Of a stretch of 60,909 nt of DNA, positions 43,282 through 51,137 are shown one piece after another. The stretch's first letter is position 1; every line of letters starts with the position of its first letter. This stretch comes from CAYJBP01 sp964368605. GTDB lineage: Bacteria > Bacillota > Dehalobacteriia > UBA4068. Position numbers and translations under genes: made by a program. The notes below the pieces were generated by a model. It was given only the letters and a program-made list of their open reading frames with translations, had not been told where the DNA came from and searched no databases. The stretch spans positions 1 through 60,909 of the forward strand of contig CAYJBP010000001.1 of the NCBI GenBank assembly GCA_964368605.1, written 5' to 3'.

Positions 43282-43725
43282 ATGGCCGTAAAAGCGAATA
43301 ATCAAAATTTAAGCAGCAAAGAAGTGGCTCAAGCTGCGATTAAAATTGCCATTAGCAATAATCGTGATGAAGAAAGGCAGCTTAAACAGGCCTTTAGCGA
43401 GAATGGCTTATATGTAGCCGCCATGGATTTTGGTGGCGAGGCCTTAAATTCGATAGCAAAGATTATCGAGCGAGCCGTGGTGGGGGCAAAAAGAGAAGGG
43501 GTTATCCGTGATAGCCATGCCGAAGAAGGCGCGGTAGCCGGGGCAACGCATGAGGTATTGCGGCAGATTTTGCCACAGGCCAGCGGCCTTAATTTTGGCG
43601 GCAAGGTGGGCGTAGCCAGGCAGGGCGAGCATCTTTGTGTGGCTGTTTTCTTTGCAATTGGGATGATTCATTTAGATGATGTGGCAATAGCCTTGGCGCA
43701 TCGAGCCATTGCCGATATGAATTAA
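43282..43725 (+). CDS. HutP-family RNA-binding protein
   Basis: This 147-aa protein matches the clostridial branch of the HutP family: KEVAQAAIKIAISNN at the start, the VVGAKREGVIRDSHAEEGAVAGATHEVL helix-rich core (~65-95) and GKVGVARQGEHLCVAVFFAIGMIHLDDVAIALAHRA at the end. HutP of Bacillus subtilis binds NAG-repeat RNA with histidine and Mg2+ and prevents termination in the hut operon. No histidine-utilisation genes are in this window, so its target is unknown; it may act on its own leader. The core His residues are retained. A GGAG site precedes the start, and cmk follows after 18 bp. Confidence 0.85.
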   Translation: MAVKANNQNLSSKEVAQAAIKIAISNNRDEERQLKQAFSENGLYVAAMDFGGEALNSIAKIIERAVVGAKREGVIRDSHAEEGAVAGATHEVLRQILPQASGLNFGGKVGVARQGEHLCVAVFFAIGMIHLDDVAIALAHRAIADMN

Positions 43726-43743
43726 CTAATAAAGGAGCATAAT

Positions 43744-44418
43744 ATGTACGCTAAACAAATTGCCATAGATGGGCCGGCAGGAGCCGGTAAAAGCACGGTA
43801 GCCAAAGCCGTGGCCAGGGATTTAAATTATTTATACATAGATACCGGGGCAATGTACAGAGCCATAGCCTGGGCAGCTTTACAAGAAGGGATAGCGGTTG
43901 ATGATGCAAAAGCCTTAGGCGAATTGGCGGCTAAATGCCAAATTAAATTACAAAATGATCAAGATAAGTATCGGGTATTTTTAAATGATGAGGATATAAG
44001 CGAAGGCATACGCCGCCCCGAGGTAGGCAATGCGGCAAGCCCGGTATCGGCGGTATCGGCGGTACGTAAAGCCTTGGTAAAGATGCAGCAGCAAATGGCG
44101 GCAAGCGAGCATGTGGTAATGGACGGCCGCGATATTGCAACAGTGGTATTACCCAATGCCGAAGCAAAGATTTTTTTGACTGCCGATTTAAATGAAAGAG
44201 CAAAGCGGCGGACAATGGAATTGCAAGCCAAAGGGCAAACAGTGAGCATCGAAGAGGTGGCAGCAGATATTGCCGAGCGTGATAAAAGGGATAGCAGTCG
44301 CGCAGATTCGCCCCTATGCCAAGCTAAAGATGCATATTTACTGGATAGCACCAATTTAACCATAGAAGAAGTAATAATGAAGATTAAAGATATTGCCCAA
44401 AAAGAGGAAAATAAATGA
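43744..44418 (+). CDS. cmk: cytidylate kinase
   Basis: Cytidylate kinase phosphorylates CMP and dCMP with ATP. The 224-aa protein has the P-loop GPAGAGKST (residues ~11-19), the CMP-binding region DTGAMYRAIAW (~36-46), DGRDIATVVLPNA (~126-138) and the lid with RDKRDSSRADSPL (~180-192). It overlaps plsC by 4 bp. The cmk-plsC-ispH/S1 order is common in Clostridia. Confidence 0.96.
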   Translation: MYAKQIAIDGPAGAGKSTVAKAVARDLNYLYIDTGAMYRAIAWAALQEGIAVDDAKALGELAAKCQIKLQNDQDKYRVFLNDEDISEGIRRPEVGNAASPVSAVSAVRKALVKMQQQMAASEHVVMDGRDIATVVLPNAEAKIFLTADLNERAKRRTMELQAKGQTVSIEEVAADIAERDKRDSSRADSPLCQAKDAYLLDSTNLTIEEVIMKIKDIAQKEENK

Positions 44419-45032
44419 AATTTTATCTATTTGCAGCTCAAGTCCTAAGAATAATGCTTAAAATAAAAGGTGTAAAAATTATCGGTAAGGAAAATATCCC
44501 GGCAAAAGGCCCGTATTTAATTATCGCTAATCACTTATCGGTTTACGACCCCATCTTAGTGGGCACAAGCTTTAAAGATCCGATAACCTTTATTGCCAAA
44601 GAAGGATTAAGCAAAAATAAATTTGGCTTTTGGCTATTTAAACGCCTAGGCGTAGTCTTTTTAAACAAAGACGATTCGGATTTGGCAGCTTTACGCACCT
44701 CGCTTAGGGTATTGGCCGAGCAAAAAGTGGTAGGGCTTTTTCCCGAGGGGCATCGTAATCGCCAAAGCGAATTGCTGCCTTTTTTGCCGGGCACTGCCTA
44801 TATTGCCGGCAAAGCACAGGTGCCGGTAGTGCCGGTTGGCTTAAGCAATAGCTTTAATTTTTTTAAGTTTTGGCGCAGGGATATAATAGTGCGCATCGGC
44901 CAGCCAATAGCATGCCCGCCCAAAGGCAAATTAAACGAAGAACAACTTGTAGAAATAAGCAGCCATTATCGAGCAACAATCACAAATTTGATAGCCAGGA
45001 ATATCGACGATTTGATTAATGTCAAATCGTAA
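44415..45032 (+). CDS. plsC: 1-acyl-sn-glycerol-3-phosphate acyltransferase
   Basis: This enzyme acylates lysophosphatidate to phosphatidate in phospholipid synthesis. The 205-aa protein has the catalytic H-x4-D motif (NHLSVYDP, ~residue 38), the FPEGHRNR motif (~residue 113; more usual is FPEGTRSR), and VPVVPVGLSN (~residue 137). It is membrane-associated at the N-terminus. It overlaps cmk by 4 bp, and ispH-S1 follows after 163 bp. Confidence 0.93.
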   Translation: MKFYLFAAQVLRIMLKIKGVKIIGKENIPAKGPYLIIANHLSVYDPILVGTSFKDPITFIAKEGLSKNKFGFWLFKRLGVVFLNKDDSDLAALRTSLRVLAEQKVVGLFPEGHRNRQSELLPFLPGTAYIAGKAQVPVVPVGLSNSFNFFKFWRRDIIVRIGQPIACPPKGKLNEEQLVEISSHYRATITNLIARNIDDLINVKS

Positions 45033-45195
45033 GCCGATTTTATCAAAAAAACCCCTATTTTTTACCAAAAGCTCCATGTTTTGAGTAATATTTTTATAAA
45101 AAAAAATAAATTTAGCAGGAAAAAGCCTTTATAAAAAGAAAGATTATTAATACCCGAAAAAACATCCGTTTTCAAGGGTTTACCCGGAGGAAAAT

Positions 45196-47343
45196 GTGGA
45201 GATTTTTGTAGCAAAACACAGTGGCTTTTGTTTTGGGGTAAGGCGCTCCTTGTCTATGGCCGAAAAGGCAGCTAAAAGTGGCCAGGTATATACCGATGGC
45301 CCTTTAATTCATAATCCCCAAGAAATTAACCGCCTAGCCCAACAATTAGCAATAATCCCTTTGGATGATTTTAGCAAGCATAGCCCTACTAAGCATGGAG
45401 CAAATGCTAAAATTATCATTCGTTCGCATGGGGTTGCACCGCAAAGAGAGCAATTGGCCAAAGCCAGCGGCTTCGAAGTGCTGGACGCCACTTGTCCATT
45501 TGTCAAAAAATCCCAACTTTTAGCACAAGAATTGGCCGCCGACGGCTACACAGTAGTAATCGTAGGCGATCCCGGGCATCCCGAGGTTGAGGGTTTAATT
45601 GGCTGGGCAGGTAGCAAGGCCTTAGTTGCGGCAAACCCACAAAGCGTGGCCGAATTGGCCATCAATCATGATTTATCCAAAATTGGTATTATTGCCCAAA
45701 CAACGCAGTTAGCTGCTAATTTTGAATTAACAGTGGCTGCGCTTAAGCAATATGCCTTGCAAATTAAGGTAGCAAATACCATTTGCAATGCCACAAGCGA
45801 GCATCAGGAAGAGGCCTTGGCTTTAGCCAAACAGGTAGATATGATGCTGGTTATCGGTGGCAAAAACAGCTCTAACACTAAAAAATTGGCACAAATATGC
45901 AAAACGGTGCTGGCTAAGGTATATCATATCGAAACCGCAGCCGATTTGCATTGTAATATTGTGTGGGGAGTGGCGAAAATTGGCATTACTGCCGGCGCCT
46001 CTACTCCGGACTGGATTATTGAGGAGGTAGTTGAAACAATGACGGAAATGGAAAAAATGCAGGCTATGGAAGGAGAAAGTTCGACTTTAGAGCAAGAGGC
46101 TTGTGGATGCGGTTGCACAACCGAACAAGCAGCATGCGCTTGCGATGGTGAGTGTGCGCCCGAGCCTAAGGCAGAACCTGCTGAAACAATGAGTGAGGAA
46201 GACAGCTTTGCTGCCGAATATGGCGACATGAAGGAAATTCGTCGGGGCACCCGCGTAAAAGGGGTAATTGTCCAAGTAAAGCCTGATGAATTACTTGTTG
46301 ATATTGGTGGCAAAAGCGAAGGTGTTTTAACGGCCTCCGAGTTATCTGCTGATGATGCTAAAGAAATTTTAACTCGCTTTAAAGTTGGCGACGAAATTGA
46401 TGTTTTTATCTTGCGCAAAGAGAATCAAGAGGGTTATCCTGTATTATCCAAGCGCCGTATCGATCAAGAATTGGCCTGGGATAAGCTAATTATTGCCAAA
46501 GATAATAATGAAGTTATCAGCGGCAAAGTAGTGGGCGTAGTTAAAGGCGGCCTTTTGGTTGATGTGGGCATTCGTGGTTTTGTGCCGGCATCTTTGGCCA
46601 GCTTAAACTATGTAGAAGACCTAAACACCTATATCGGCCAGGAAATGCAAATGAAGATTATCGAATGCGAAAAAGCCGCCAATAAATTGGTGCTTTCGGC
46701 CAAAGCGGTTTTACGCAAGGCCTCGCAGGAAAAACGCGAGCAAACTTGGGCTACCATTGCCGAAGGCCAAACTTTGCGCGGTACCGTACGCCGTTTAACC
46801 GGCTTTGGTGCTTTTGTGGATGTAGGCGGCGTGGACGGCTTATTGCATGTATCGGAAATGGCCTGGTACAGAGTAAATCATCCTTCTGATTTATTAAAAG
46901 AAGGCGATGAGCTTGATGTATATGTTTTAGCAATAGATCAAGCCAGCGAAAAGATTTCTTTGGGCTTAAAGCAGCTTGTTTCTAATCCTTGGAGTGCCGC
47001 TAAGGAGAATTATCCCGAGGGCAGCATTATTACCGCAACAGTAATGCGCACCACCACTTTTGGTGCATTCCTCGAGGTAGAGCCGGGCATTGAAGGCTTG
47101 GTTCATATTTCGCAATTGGCTCATCAGCGGGTAGAAAAAACCGAAGATGTAGTTAAGCCCGGCGATTCGGTAGAGGTTAAGGTTTTATCCGTAGATACCG
47201 AAGGCAAGCGGATGAGCTTAAGCATTAAAGCTGCTACCGCCAAGGAAGAAGCCGCCGAAATGCCGGAAGCAGCCGAAGGCGAGCCTGTTTATTCCAGCGA
47301 TGCTGCCGAAGAGGTTGTAGCTTCTGCCGAGGAAACTGAATAA
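45196..47343 (+). CDS. ispH: IspH fused to S1 RNA-binding domains, with a Cys-rich linker
   Basis: Residues 1-283 are 4-hydroxy-3-methylbut-2-enyl diphosphate reductase, the last enzyme of the MEP isoprenoid pathway, with cluster cysteines C12, C100 and C197, the diphosphate-binding H39, H78 and H128, and E130. Residues ~345-690 hold four S1 domains like ribosomal protein S1. This fusion is known in Clostridia and Negativicutes. Unusual is the linker: six cysteines in 18 residues at 303-320 (CGCGC then CAC and DGEC). The C-terminus is acidic. The start is a GTG, preceded by GGAGG at 45186-45190; an ATG two bases earlier is out of frame. A terminator follows. Confidence 0.93.
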   Translation: MEIFVAKHSGFCFGVRRSLSMAEKAAKSGQVYTDGPLIHNPQEINRLAQQLAIIPLDDFSKHSPTKHGANAKIIIRSHGVAPQREQLAKASGFEVLDATCPFVKKSQLLAQELAADGYTVVIVGDPGHPEVEGLIGWAGSKALVAANPQSVAELAINHDLSKIGIIAQTTQLAANFELTVAALKQYALQIKVANTICNATSEHQEEALALAKQVDMMLVIGGKNSSNTKKLAQICKTVLAKVYHIETAADLHCNIVWGVAKIGITAGASTPDWIIEEVVETMTEMEKMQAMEGESSTLEQEACGCGCTTEQAACACDGECAPEPKAEPAETMSEEDSFAAEYGDMKEIRRGTRVKGVIVQVKPDELLVDIGGKSEGVLTASELSADDAKEILTRFKVGDEIDVFILRKENQEGYPVLSKRRIDQELAWDKLIIAKDNNEVISGKVVGVVKGGLLVDVGIRGFVPASLASLNYVEDLNTYIGQEMQMKIIECEKAANKLVLSAKAVLRKASQEKREQTWATIAEGQTLRGTVRRLTGFGAFVDVGGVDGLLHVSEMAWYRVNHPSDLLKEGDELDVYVLAIDQASEKISLGLKQLVSNPWSAAKENYPEGSIITATVMRTTTFGAFLEVEPGIEGLVHISQLAHQRVEKTEDVVKPGDSVEVKVLSVDTEGKRMSLSIKAATAKEEAAEMPEAAEGEPVYSSDAAEEVVASAEETE

Positions 47344-47364
47344 AAGTTTTATTCCTATATTTAA

Positions 47365-47394
47365 AAGGCTATCGCAAATATTTGCGATAGCCTT
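47365..47394 (+). terminator. terminator of the ispH-S1 gene
   Basis: Perfect 30-nt palindrome (15-bp arms, tight loop) followed by CTTTTTTT. It lies 22 bp after the stop codon. Confidence 0.93.
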
Positions 47395-47508
47395 CTTTTT
47401 TTATCCATGACCGTTTATTGCTTGCTTAGCTGTAGGGTTGGTTTAAAAACTTTAAAAATAGATTGGATACTTCAATCTTATTTGCTTAAGCCCGTAATCC
47501 GAAGTGTA

Positions 47509-47541
47509 GGAAGGGACAAGAAAACCTACCAGCTACAAAAT
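47509..47541. repeat. REP-like unit ending in CTACAAAA
   Basis: GTAGG and CCTAC form a short stem, followed shortly by CAGCTACAAAATAC. The same hairpin-then-CTACAAAA layout occurs in repeat copy A and at 60768-60799. Confidence 0.4.
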
Positions 47542-47586
47542 ACAAACTAAACAAAATATTCCCCGACGAATATAAATAGCCAACAA

Positions 47587-47703
47587 TCCAGCTAACAATA
47601 GGTAACAATAACCAAAACAGCGGAATGGTCAAGACCATTCCCTACAAAACAAATCAAAAATTACCAAAGCTGGGCTGGGTTCGGATTATATAGGTTTCCC
47701 TAG
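47587..47703 (+). repeat. long intergenic repeat, copy A
   Basis: A 117-bp sequence found again in inverted orientation at 49208-49330, with about 110 of 117 aligned positions equal by eye. It contains the perfect 9-bp-arm hairpin GGAATGGTC-AA-GACCATTCC (47622-47641) and CTACAAAAC. Its end CTAG overlaps the start of the 271-nt element. Confidence 0.9.
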
Positions 47704-47971
47704 CGTGAAAGGACTTGAACCCATACGCCCTTATTTAGGCTAAGCAGGAACTAAATTATTAGAAAAAAGCTTTATTTTAATTATTCTTTGGCTAAAAAAA
47801 TAATTTTTGCAGCCTAAATAAGGGTGCGAAGCAGTTTTGCGCCAAAATCAGGGGATAGATAGTGGAATTGACGATGCTTTTCGTAGCAGCGCTACGAGAA
47901 GTATCGGCAAGGCCGCTAGATGCCGCTGATTTTGAGTGCAAAACCGTTTTGGTTCGAGTCCTTTTACGCTA
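47701..47971 (+). ncRNA. highly structured 271-nt element, probable noncoding RNA of unknown class
   Basis: The ends pair over 21 bp (47701-47721 with 47951-47971; 19 identities, and both exceptions are G-U pairs in a + strand RNA). Inside are a 14-bp perfect stem (47728-47741/47811-47824), a stem of 7+9 bp with an internal loop (47834-47851/47926-47944), a 15-bp hairpin with a 3-nt loop (47873-47905; both exceptions again G-U), and a 5-bp hairpin (47905-47925). No ORF fits. The 3' end carries a tRNA T-arm-like GGTTCGAGTCC. CCC stands directly on both sides, a possible 3-bp target duplication. I do not recognise the family; it could also be a MITE. Confidence 0.65.
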
Positions 47972-47980
47972 CCCATAATA

Positions 47981-48025
47981 AAAAACCATACCCCGATGGC
48001 ATCACTGCATCTTGGTATGGTTTTT
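47981..48025 (-). terminator. terminator of the AI-2E family transporter gene
   Basis: Arms of 12-13 bp (AAAAACCATACC at 47981-47992 and GGTATGGTTTTT at 48014-48025) with an inner GATG/CATC stem. T-tracts on both strands. It can also end a transcript coming from the 271-nt element. Confidence 0.85.
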
Positions 48026-48047
48026 TATCGCTTTTAAATAGGTTAAA

Positions 48048-49190
48048 TCATTCTTTTTTATTATCTTCTTTTTGCTCGTCTAACCTTTTAAAGGTTGCCG
48101 TTTTTAACATGCTATAGGCAATTGCGGTAATTGGGATAAAAAACAAAATGCCGCCTATACCCCACATGCTACCGCCCACCGTTACCGCTAATAACATCAA
48201 AATCGGCGGTATGCCTATACTGCTGCCCACCACCCTGGGATAAATTAAATTGCCCTCTATTTGCTGAATTATCAAAAATGCTATGATGAAAATTAAGGCT
48301 TGCATCGGGTTTTCGATTAGAATTAAAAAAGCGCCGATAGCACAACCCATAAATGCTCCCACCACCGGGATAATCGAAGTAACACTAATTAATACGCTAA
48401 TTAACAAAGCATACGGCATGCCTATTAGGGTTAAGGTGATGAAAAAAATTGTGCCCAAAATAATCGCTTCGGTGCATTGCCCGGCAATAAATTTAGCAAA
48501 AGTTTCATTGCTTAAACTAAAAATCTCCAGCAAGCTTTTATTCCTTTTAGGCGATAAAAAGGCCTGCATAACCATTTTTATTTGCTTAGCTAAAGTTTCC
48601 TTGCTTAGCAAAATATATACCGAAAATACAATGCTAACCACTATTTTAATTATTAAACCCACAAAAGAACCGGCCACAATAAATATATTACTGAAAAAGT
48701 TAGGCACAATATCCCTTATCACCGTCATAATACTATTGCTGATAGATTGCCAGTTTAATTCCAGCCCTTCCAGCTGCTCGATAATAAAAGGATCATTAAA
48801 TGCCCCCATTATCCAAGCGCTTACATCGTCCAAAAAAGGCCCGATTTTTGGCAAAAGTGTATTAATCGAACTTTCTATCTGCGGCACAATCAATACCACA
48901 ACTACACCGCCAATAGCCACTATAAATAAAAAGGCCAAAAGCATACTGATTATCTTACCTAAATTAGTCGGCTTTTTAATAATATACTTTTCCAAAAAAT
49001 TCTCGATTTTGGTCATCGGCAAATTAACAATAAAGGCAATACAAGCACCGATAATCAATGGCGAAATCGTCGAAAGCAGAGTTTGCCCAAAAGTTAAAAT
49101 AGGATCAATCTTTAAAACCGCCAGCACCAATAATACCGCAAACGTGATAATTAAACATATTTTTCTAATATTACTTTTTGTTAAATCCAT
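48048..49190 (-). CDS. AI-2E family transporter (PF01594-type membrane protein)
   Basis: This 380-aa membrane protein has an N-terminal pair of TM helices, a soluble insertion and a C-terminal bundle of TM helices with the conserved PVVGAFMG and EGNLIYPRVVGSSIGIPPILMLLA segments (~residues 270-345). Family members export AI-2 in E. coli (TqsA), act as Na+/H+ antiporters, or are of unknown function; I make no substrate call. GAGAGGTG precedes the ATG. Its upstream region falls in repeat copy B, and repeat copy A lies beyond its terminator, so the gene is framed by inverted repeats. Confidence 0.9.
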   Translation of the reverse strand: MDLTKSNIRKICLIITFAVLLVLAVLKIDPILTFGQTLLSTISPLIIGACIAFIVNLPMTKIENFLEKYIIKKPTNLGKIISMLLAFLFIVAIGGVVVVLIVPQIESSINTLLPKIGPFLDDVSAWIMGAFNDPFIIEQLEGLELNWQSISNSIMTVIRDIVPNFFSNIFIVAGSFVGLIIKIVVSIVFSVYILLSKETLAKQIKMVMQAFLSPKRNKSLLEIFSLSNETFAKFIAGQCTEAIILGTIFFITLTLIGMPYALLISVLISVTSIIPVVGAFMGCAIGAFLILIENPMQALIFIIAFLIIQQIEGNLIYPRVVGSSIGIPPILMLLAVTVGGSMWGIGGILFFIPITAIAYSMLKTATFKRLDEQKEDNKKE

Positions 49191-49662
49191 TTTTTACACC
49201 TCTCATTCTAGGGAAACATATGTTATTCGAACCCAGCCCAGCTTTGGGAATTTTTGATTTGCTTGCATTTTGTAGGGAATGGTCTTGACCATTCCGCTGT
49301 TTGGCTTATTGTTACCTATTGTTAGCTGGACTATTTTAGTTTTTGTTGCTCATTGCTAGCTGGATTATGGGTTCTTTATGTTTTTGGGCGGATAGTTAGT
49401 TTGGTTTGTGTTTCGTGGGTAGTTAGGCTTTCTTGTCCTTTTCTCCGTTTGCTTATCTATTTTATCACAGAGGGGGATTGTTACTTTTTGGTCGCAAAAA
49501 GCAACAAAAAACGACCGCTAATTGCGAAGCGCCTGAGCTAGTTTAATAGGTTATTCTATTACGTAGGTTCTTAGGCCTTTAGTCTTATCTTCGTTTGTTA
49601 TTCCTTTAGGGTATGCAACTTCGGTTCGGATTATATCAGCCATCTTAAGCATCATATTTTAC
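49191..49662. other. gene-free stretch between the AI-2E and ZIP genes
   Basis: 472 bp. It holds repeat copy B (49208-49330), a short direct repeat of TAGCTGGA followed by CTAT or TTAT (49323-49336 and 49357-49368), and a GGTTCGGATTATAT motif near 49632 that also occurs in copy A. A 62-codon ORF (49353-49541) has no ribosome binding site and reads like translated repeat DNA; I do not call it. Confidence 0.7.
49208..49330 (-). repeat. long intergenic repeat, copy B (inverted relative to copy A)
   Basis: 123 bp that aligns to copy A in reverse complement with about seven mismatches and one 6-nt insertion. It carries the same GGAATGGTC hairpin. It ends in CTAG, 18 bp upstream of the AI-2E start codon, so it must hold or border that gene's promoter. 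Confidence 0.9.
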
Positions 49663-50469
49663 CTAAATAAATAATAGCAGACTTAAAGCCATCAGCATCA
49701 TGCCGCCTATAAGGCCGTATATCGCCAAGTGAGTTTGATCATACTCCCGGGCGGCCGGCAAAAGCTCGTCTAGGCTGATAAAAACCATAATCCCGGCCAC
49801 TGCCGCAAAAATAAAGCCAAACATCGTATCATTAAAAAAGCGGAATAATAAAAAATACCCGATTAAAGCGCCTATCGGCTCTGACAATCCCGATAAAAAG
49901 GAATACTTAAAAGCCGTTTTACGGCTGCCTGTGGCATAAAAAACCGGCACCGCCACCGCAATTCCCTCCGGGATATTATGAATAGCAATCGCTACCGTAA
50001 TAGCTATACCCATATTAGGGTCTTCTAAGGCGGCAATAAAGGTGGCCAGGCCTTCGGGGAAATTATGAATAGCAATGGCCAAAGCTGTAAACAAGCCCAT
50101 CCGCATCAATTTGGTTTTATGCTCTTGGTCATTGCCGTCCATCTCCTCAACAGTATGGGCAGCATGGGGATTACCCATCTGGGGGATAAAGCGGTCGATA
50201 ATCGCAATCAAAAGAATGCCGAAGAAAAAACCGCCAACCGTCAGCCAAGAGCCGGTAACTTCGCCCCATACTGCGGTTAAAGAATCCTGCGCTTTAGCAA
50301 AAATCTCGACAAAGGATACATAAATCATCACCCCTGCCGAAAAACCTAAGGCCAAAGACAAAAACCCGGTATTTGTACGCTTAGCAAATAAAGAAAGCAA
50401 ACTGCCAATACCGGTAGCTAGACCTGCTATCAAGGTTAAAAGCAGGGCAAACCAAACACCATTATCCAT
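49663..50469 (-). CDS. zupT: ZIP-family zinc transporter
   Basis: This 268-aa membrane protein of the ZupT/ZIP family imports Zn2+ and possibly other divalent metals. About eight TM helices are seen. The metal-binding helices contain HNFPEGLATF (~residue 138) and HNIPEGIAVAVPV (~residue 167), the family hallmark. A short His-containing loop lies at ~103-118. I moved the start to ATG 50469, which has GGGAGGG 6 bp upstream; the longer ORF starts at a TTG in the Shine-Dalgarno region. It has no clear operon partner. Confidence 0.92.
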   Translation of the reverse strand: MDNGVWFALLLTLIAGLATGIGSLLSLFAKRTNTGFLSLALGFSAGVMIYVSFVEIFAKAQDSLTAVWGEVTGSWLTVGGFFFGILLIAIIDRFIPQMGNPHAAHTVEEMDGNDQEHKTKLMRMGLFTALAIAIHNFPEGLATFIAALEDPNMGIAITVAIAIHNIPEGIAVAVPVFYATGSRKTAFKYSFLSGLSEPIGALIGYFLLFRFFNDTMFGFIFAAVAGIMVFISLDELLPAAREYDQTHLAIYGLIGGMMLMALSLLLFI

Positions 50470-50583
50470 CAGTATCCCTCCCATCAACAATTATTATTAA
50501 TTGTATACTGCAATCCGATAAATACTAAAGAGGAAAGTTTGGCTATTTTACAGTTGGCTAATCTTTAATTTATTATAACATTA

Positions 50584-50626
50584 TTTTTTCTAAAAGACAA
50601 ATCAAAAAGTATACTTTTAGAAAAAA
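50584..50626. repeat. inverted repeat upstream of the CotF-like gene
   Basis: Perfect 13-bp arms (TTTTTTCTAAAAG and its complement) with a 17-nt loop, about 40 bp upstream of the start codon. It could be an operator or a leader stem-loop. Confidence 0.45.
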
Positions 50627-50663
50627 GCACCATAATAAGAATATCAAATTAAGGAGGATGATT

Positions 50664-51137
50664 ATGAATAATCTATTTTGTCAAAAAGAAATGGACTTTA
50701 TCAAGGAATTAAAAGGTGCTGAGCAAATTTGTGTGGCTAAATACCAAAAATATGCCCAGGATGCCATCGCTCCGGAATTAAAGAACCTGTTTACCAACCT
50801 AAGCCAGCAAGAACAGCATCATCTGCAAACCTTAACCCAGATGGAGCAAGGCATTATCCCGGCTGTTAAGCAGCAAAATCAGGCAGGCGACAATCAGGCA
50901 AGTAAAGCTCAAAAAAGCAGCACCTATGCCAGCAATCCGCAGGCTTTTAGCAATGATAGCTATTTATTAAGCGATGCCCTATCCACCGAAAAGCATGTTT
51001 CGGCTAATTATGATATCGGCATTTTTGAGTTCAAAAATAATCAGGCTCGGGATCTTTTAAATGGCATTCAAAAGCAAGAGCAGGTGCATGGCAAAACAAT
51101 TTATGATTATATGGCCGTAAACGGAATGTATAATTAA
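50664..51137 (+). CDS. CotF-family spore coat / ferritin-like protein
   Basis: This 157-aa helical protein matches the CotF spore-coat family: KEMDFIKELKGAEQICVAKYQKYAQDA at the start, a QQEQHHLQTL segment (~residue 50), a Gln/Ser-rich linker, and a C-terminal SDALSTEKHVSANYDIGIFEF and IQKQEQVHGKTIYDYM. It probably has a ferritin-like four-helix fold. AAGGAGG lies 6 bp before ATG 50664; an ATG at 50658 touches the Shine-Dalgarno and is unlikely. It points to a spore-forming host, though such proteins also occur outside the coat. Confidence 0.85.
   Translation: MNNLFCQKEMDFIKELKGAEQICVAKYQKYAQDAIAPELKNLFTNLSQQEQHHLQTLTQMEQGIIPAVKQQNQAGDNQASKAQKSSTYASNPQAFSNDSYLLSDALSTEKHVSANYDIGIFEFKNNQARDLLNGIQKQEQVHGKTIYDYMAVNGMYN

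Larger units (their letters stand above)
47344..48047. other. gene-free, repeat-rich stretch
   Basis: 704 bp without a gene. In order it contains the ispH terminator (47365-47394), a REP-like hairpin unit followed by CTACAAAA (47509-47541), long repeat copy A (47587-47703), a 271-nt structured element (47701-47971), and the terminator of the AI-2E gene (47981-48025). Confidence 0.85.

Noticed and set aside
45924..46418. 164-codon ORF on the - strand inside ispH-S1
   Set aside because: Antisense shadow of IspH and S1 codons without its own start signal.
47701..47971. tmRNA, retron msr-msd or integron attC site
   Set aside because: No tag reading frame or tRNA-like half as in tmRNA, no reverse transcriptase nearby, and no integrase or attC core sites. 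The fold does not match any of these.
48283..49257. 324-codon ORF on the + strand opposite the AI-2E gene
   Set aside because: Long only because it mirrors a gene rich in Ile/Leu codons. The other strand has the conserved family motifs and a ribosome binding site.
49353..49541. 62-codon ORF as a small gene
   Set aside because: No ribosome binding site; it lies in repeat DNA, and the translated sequence looks like low-information repeat translation.
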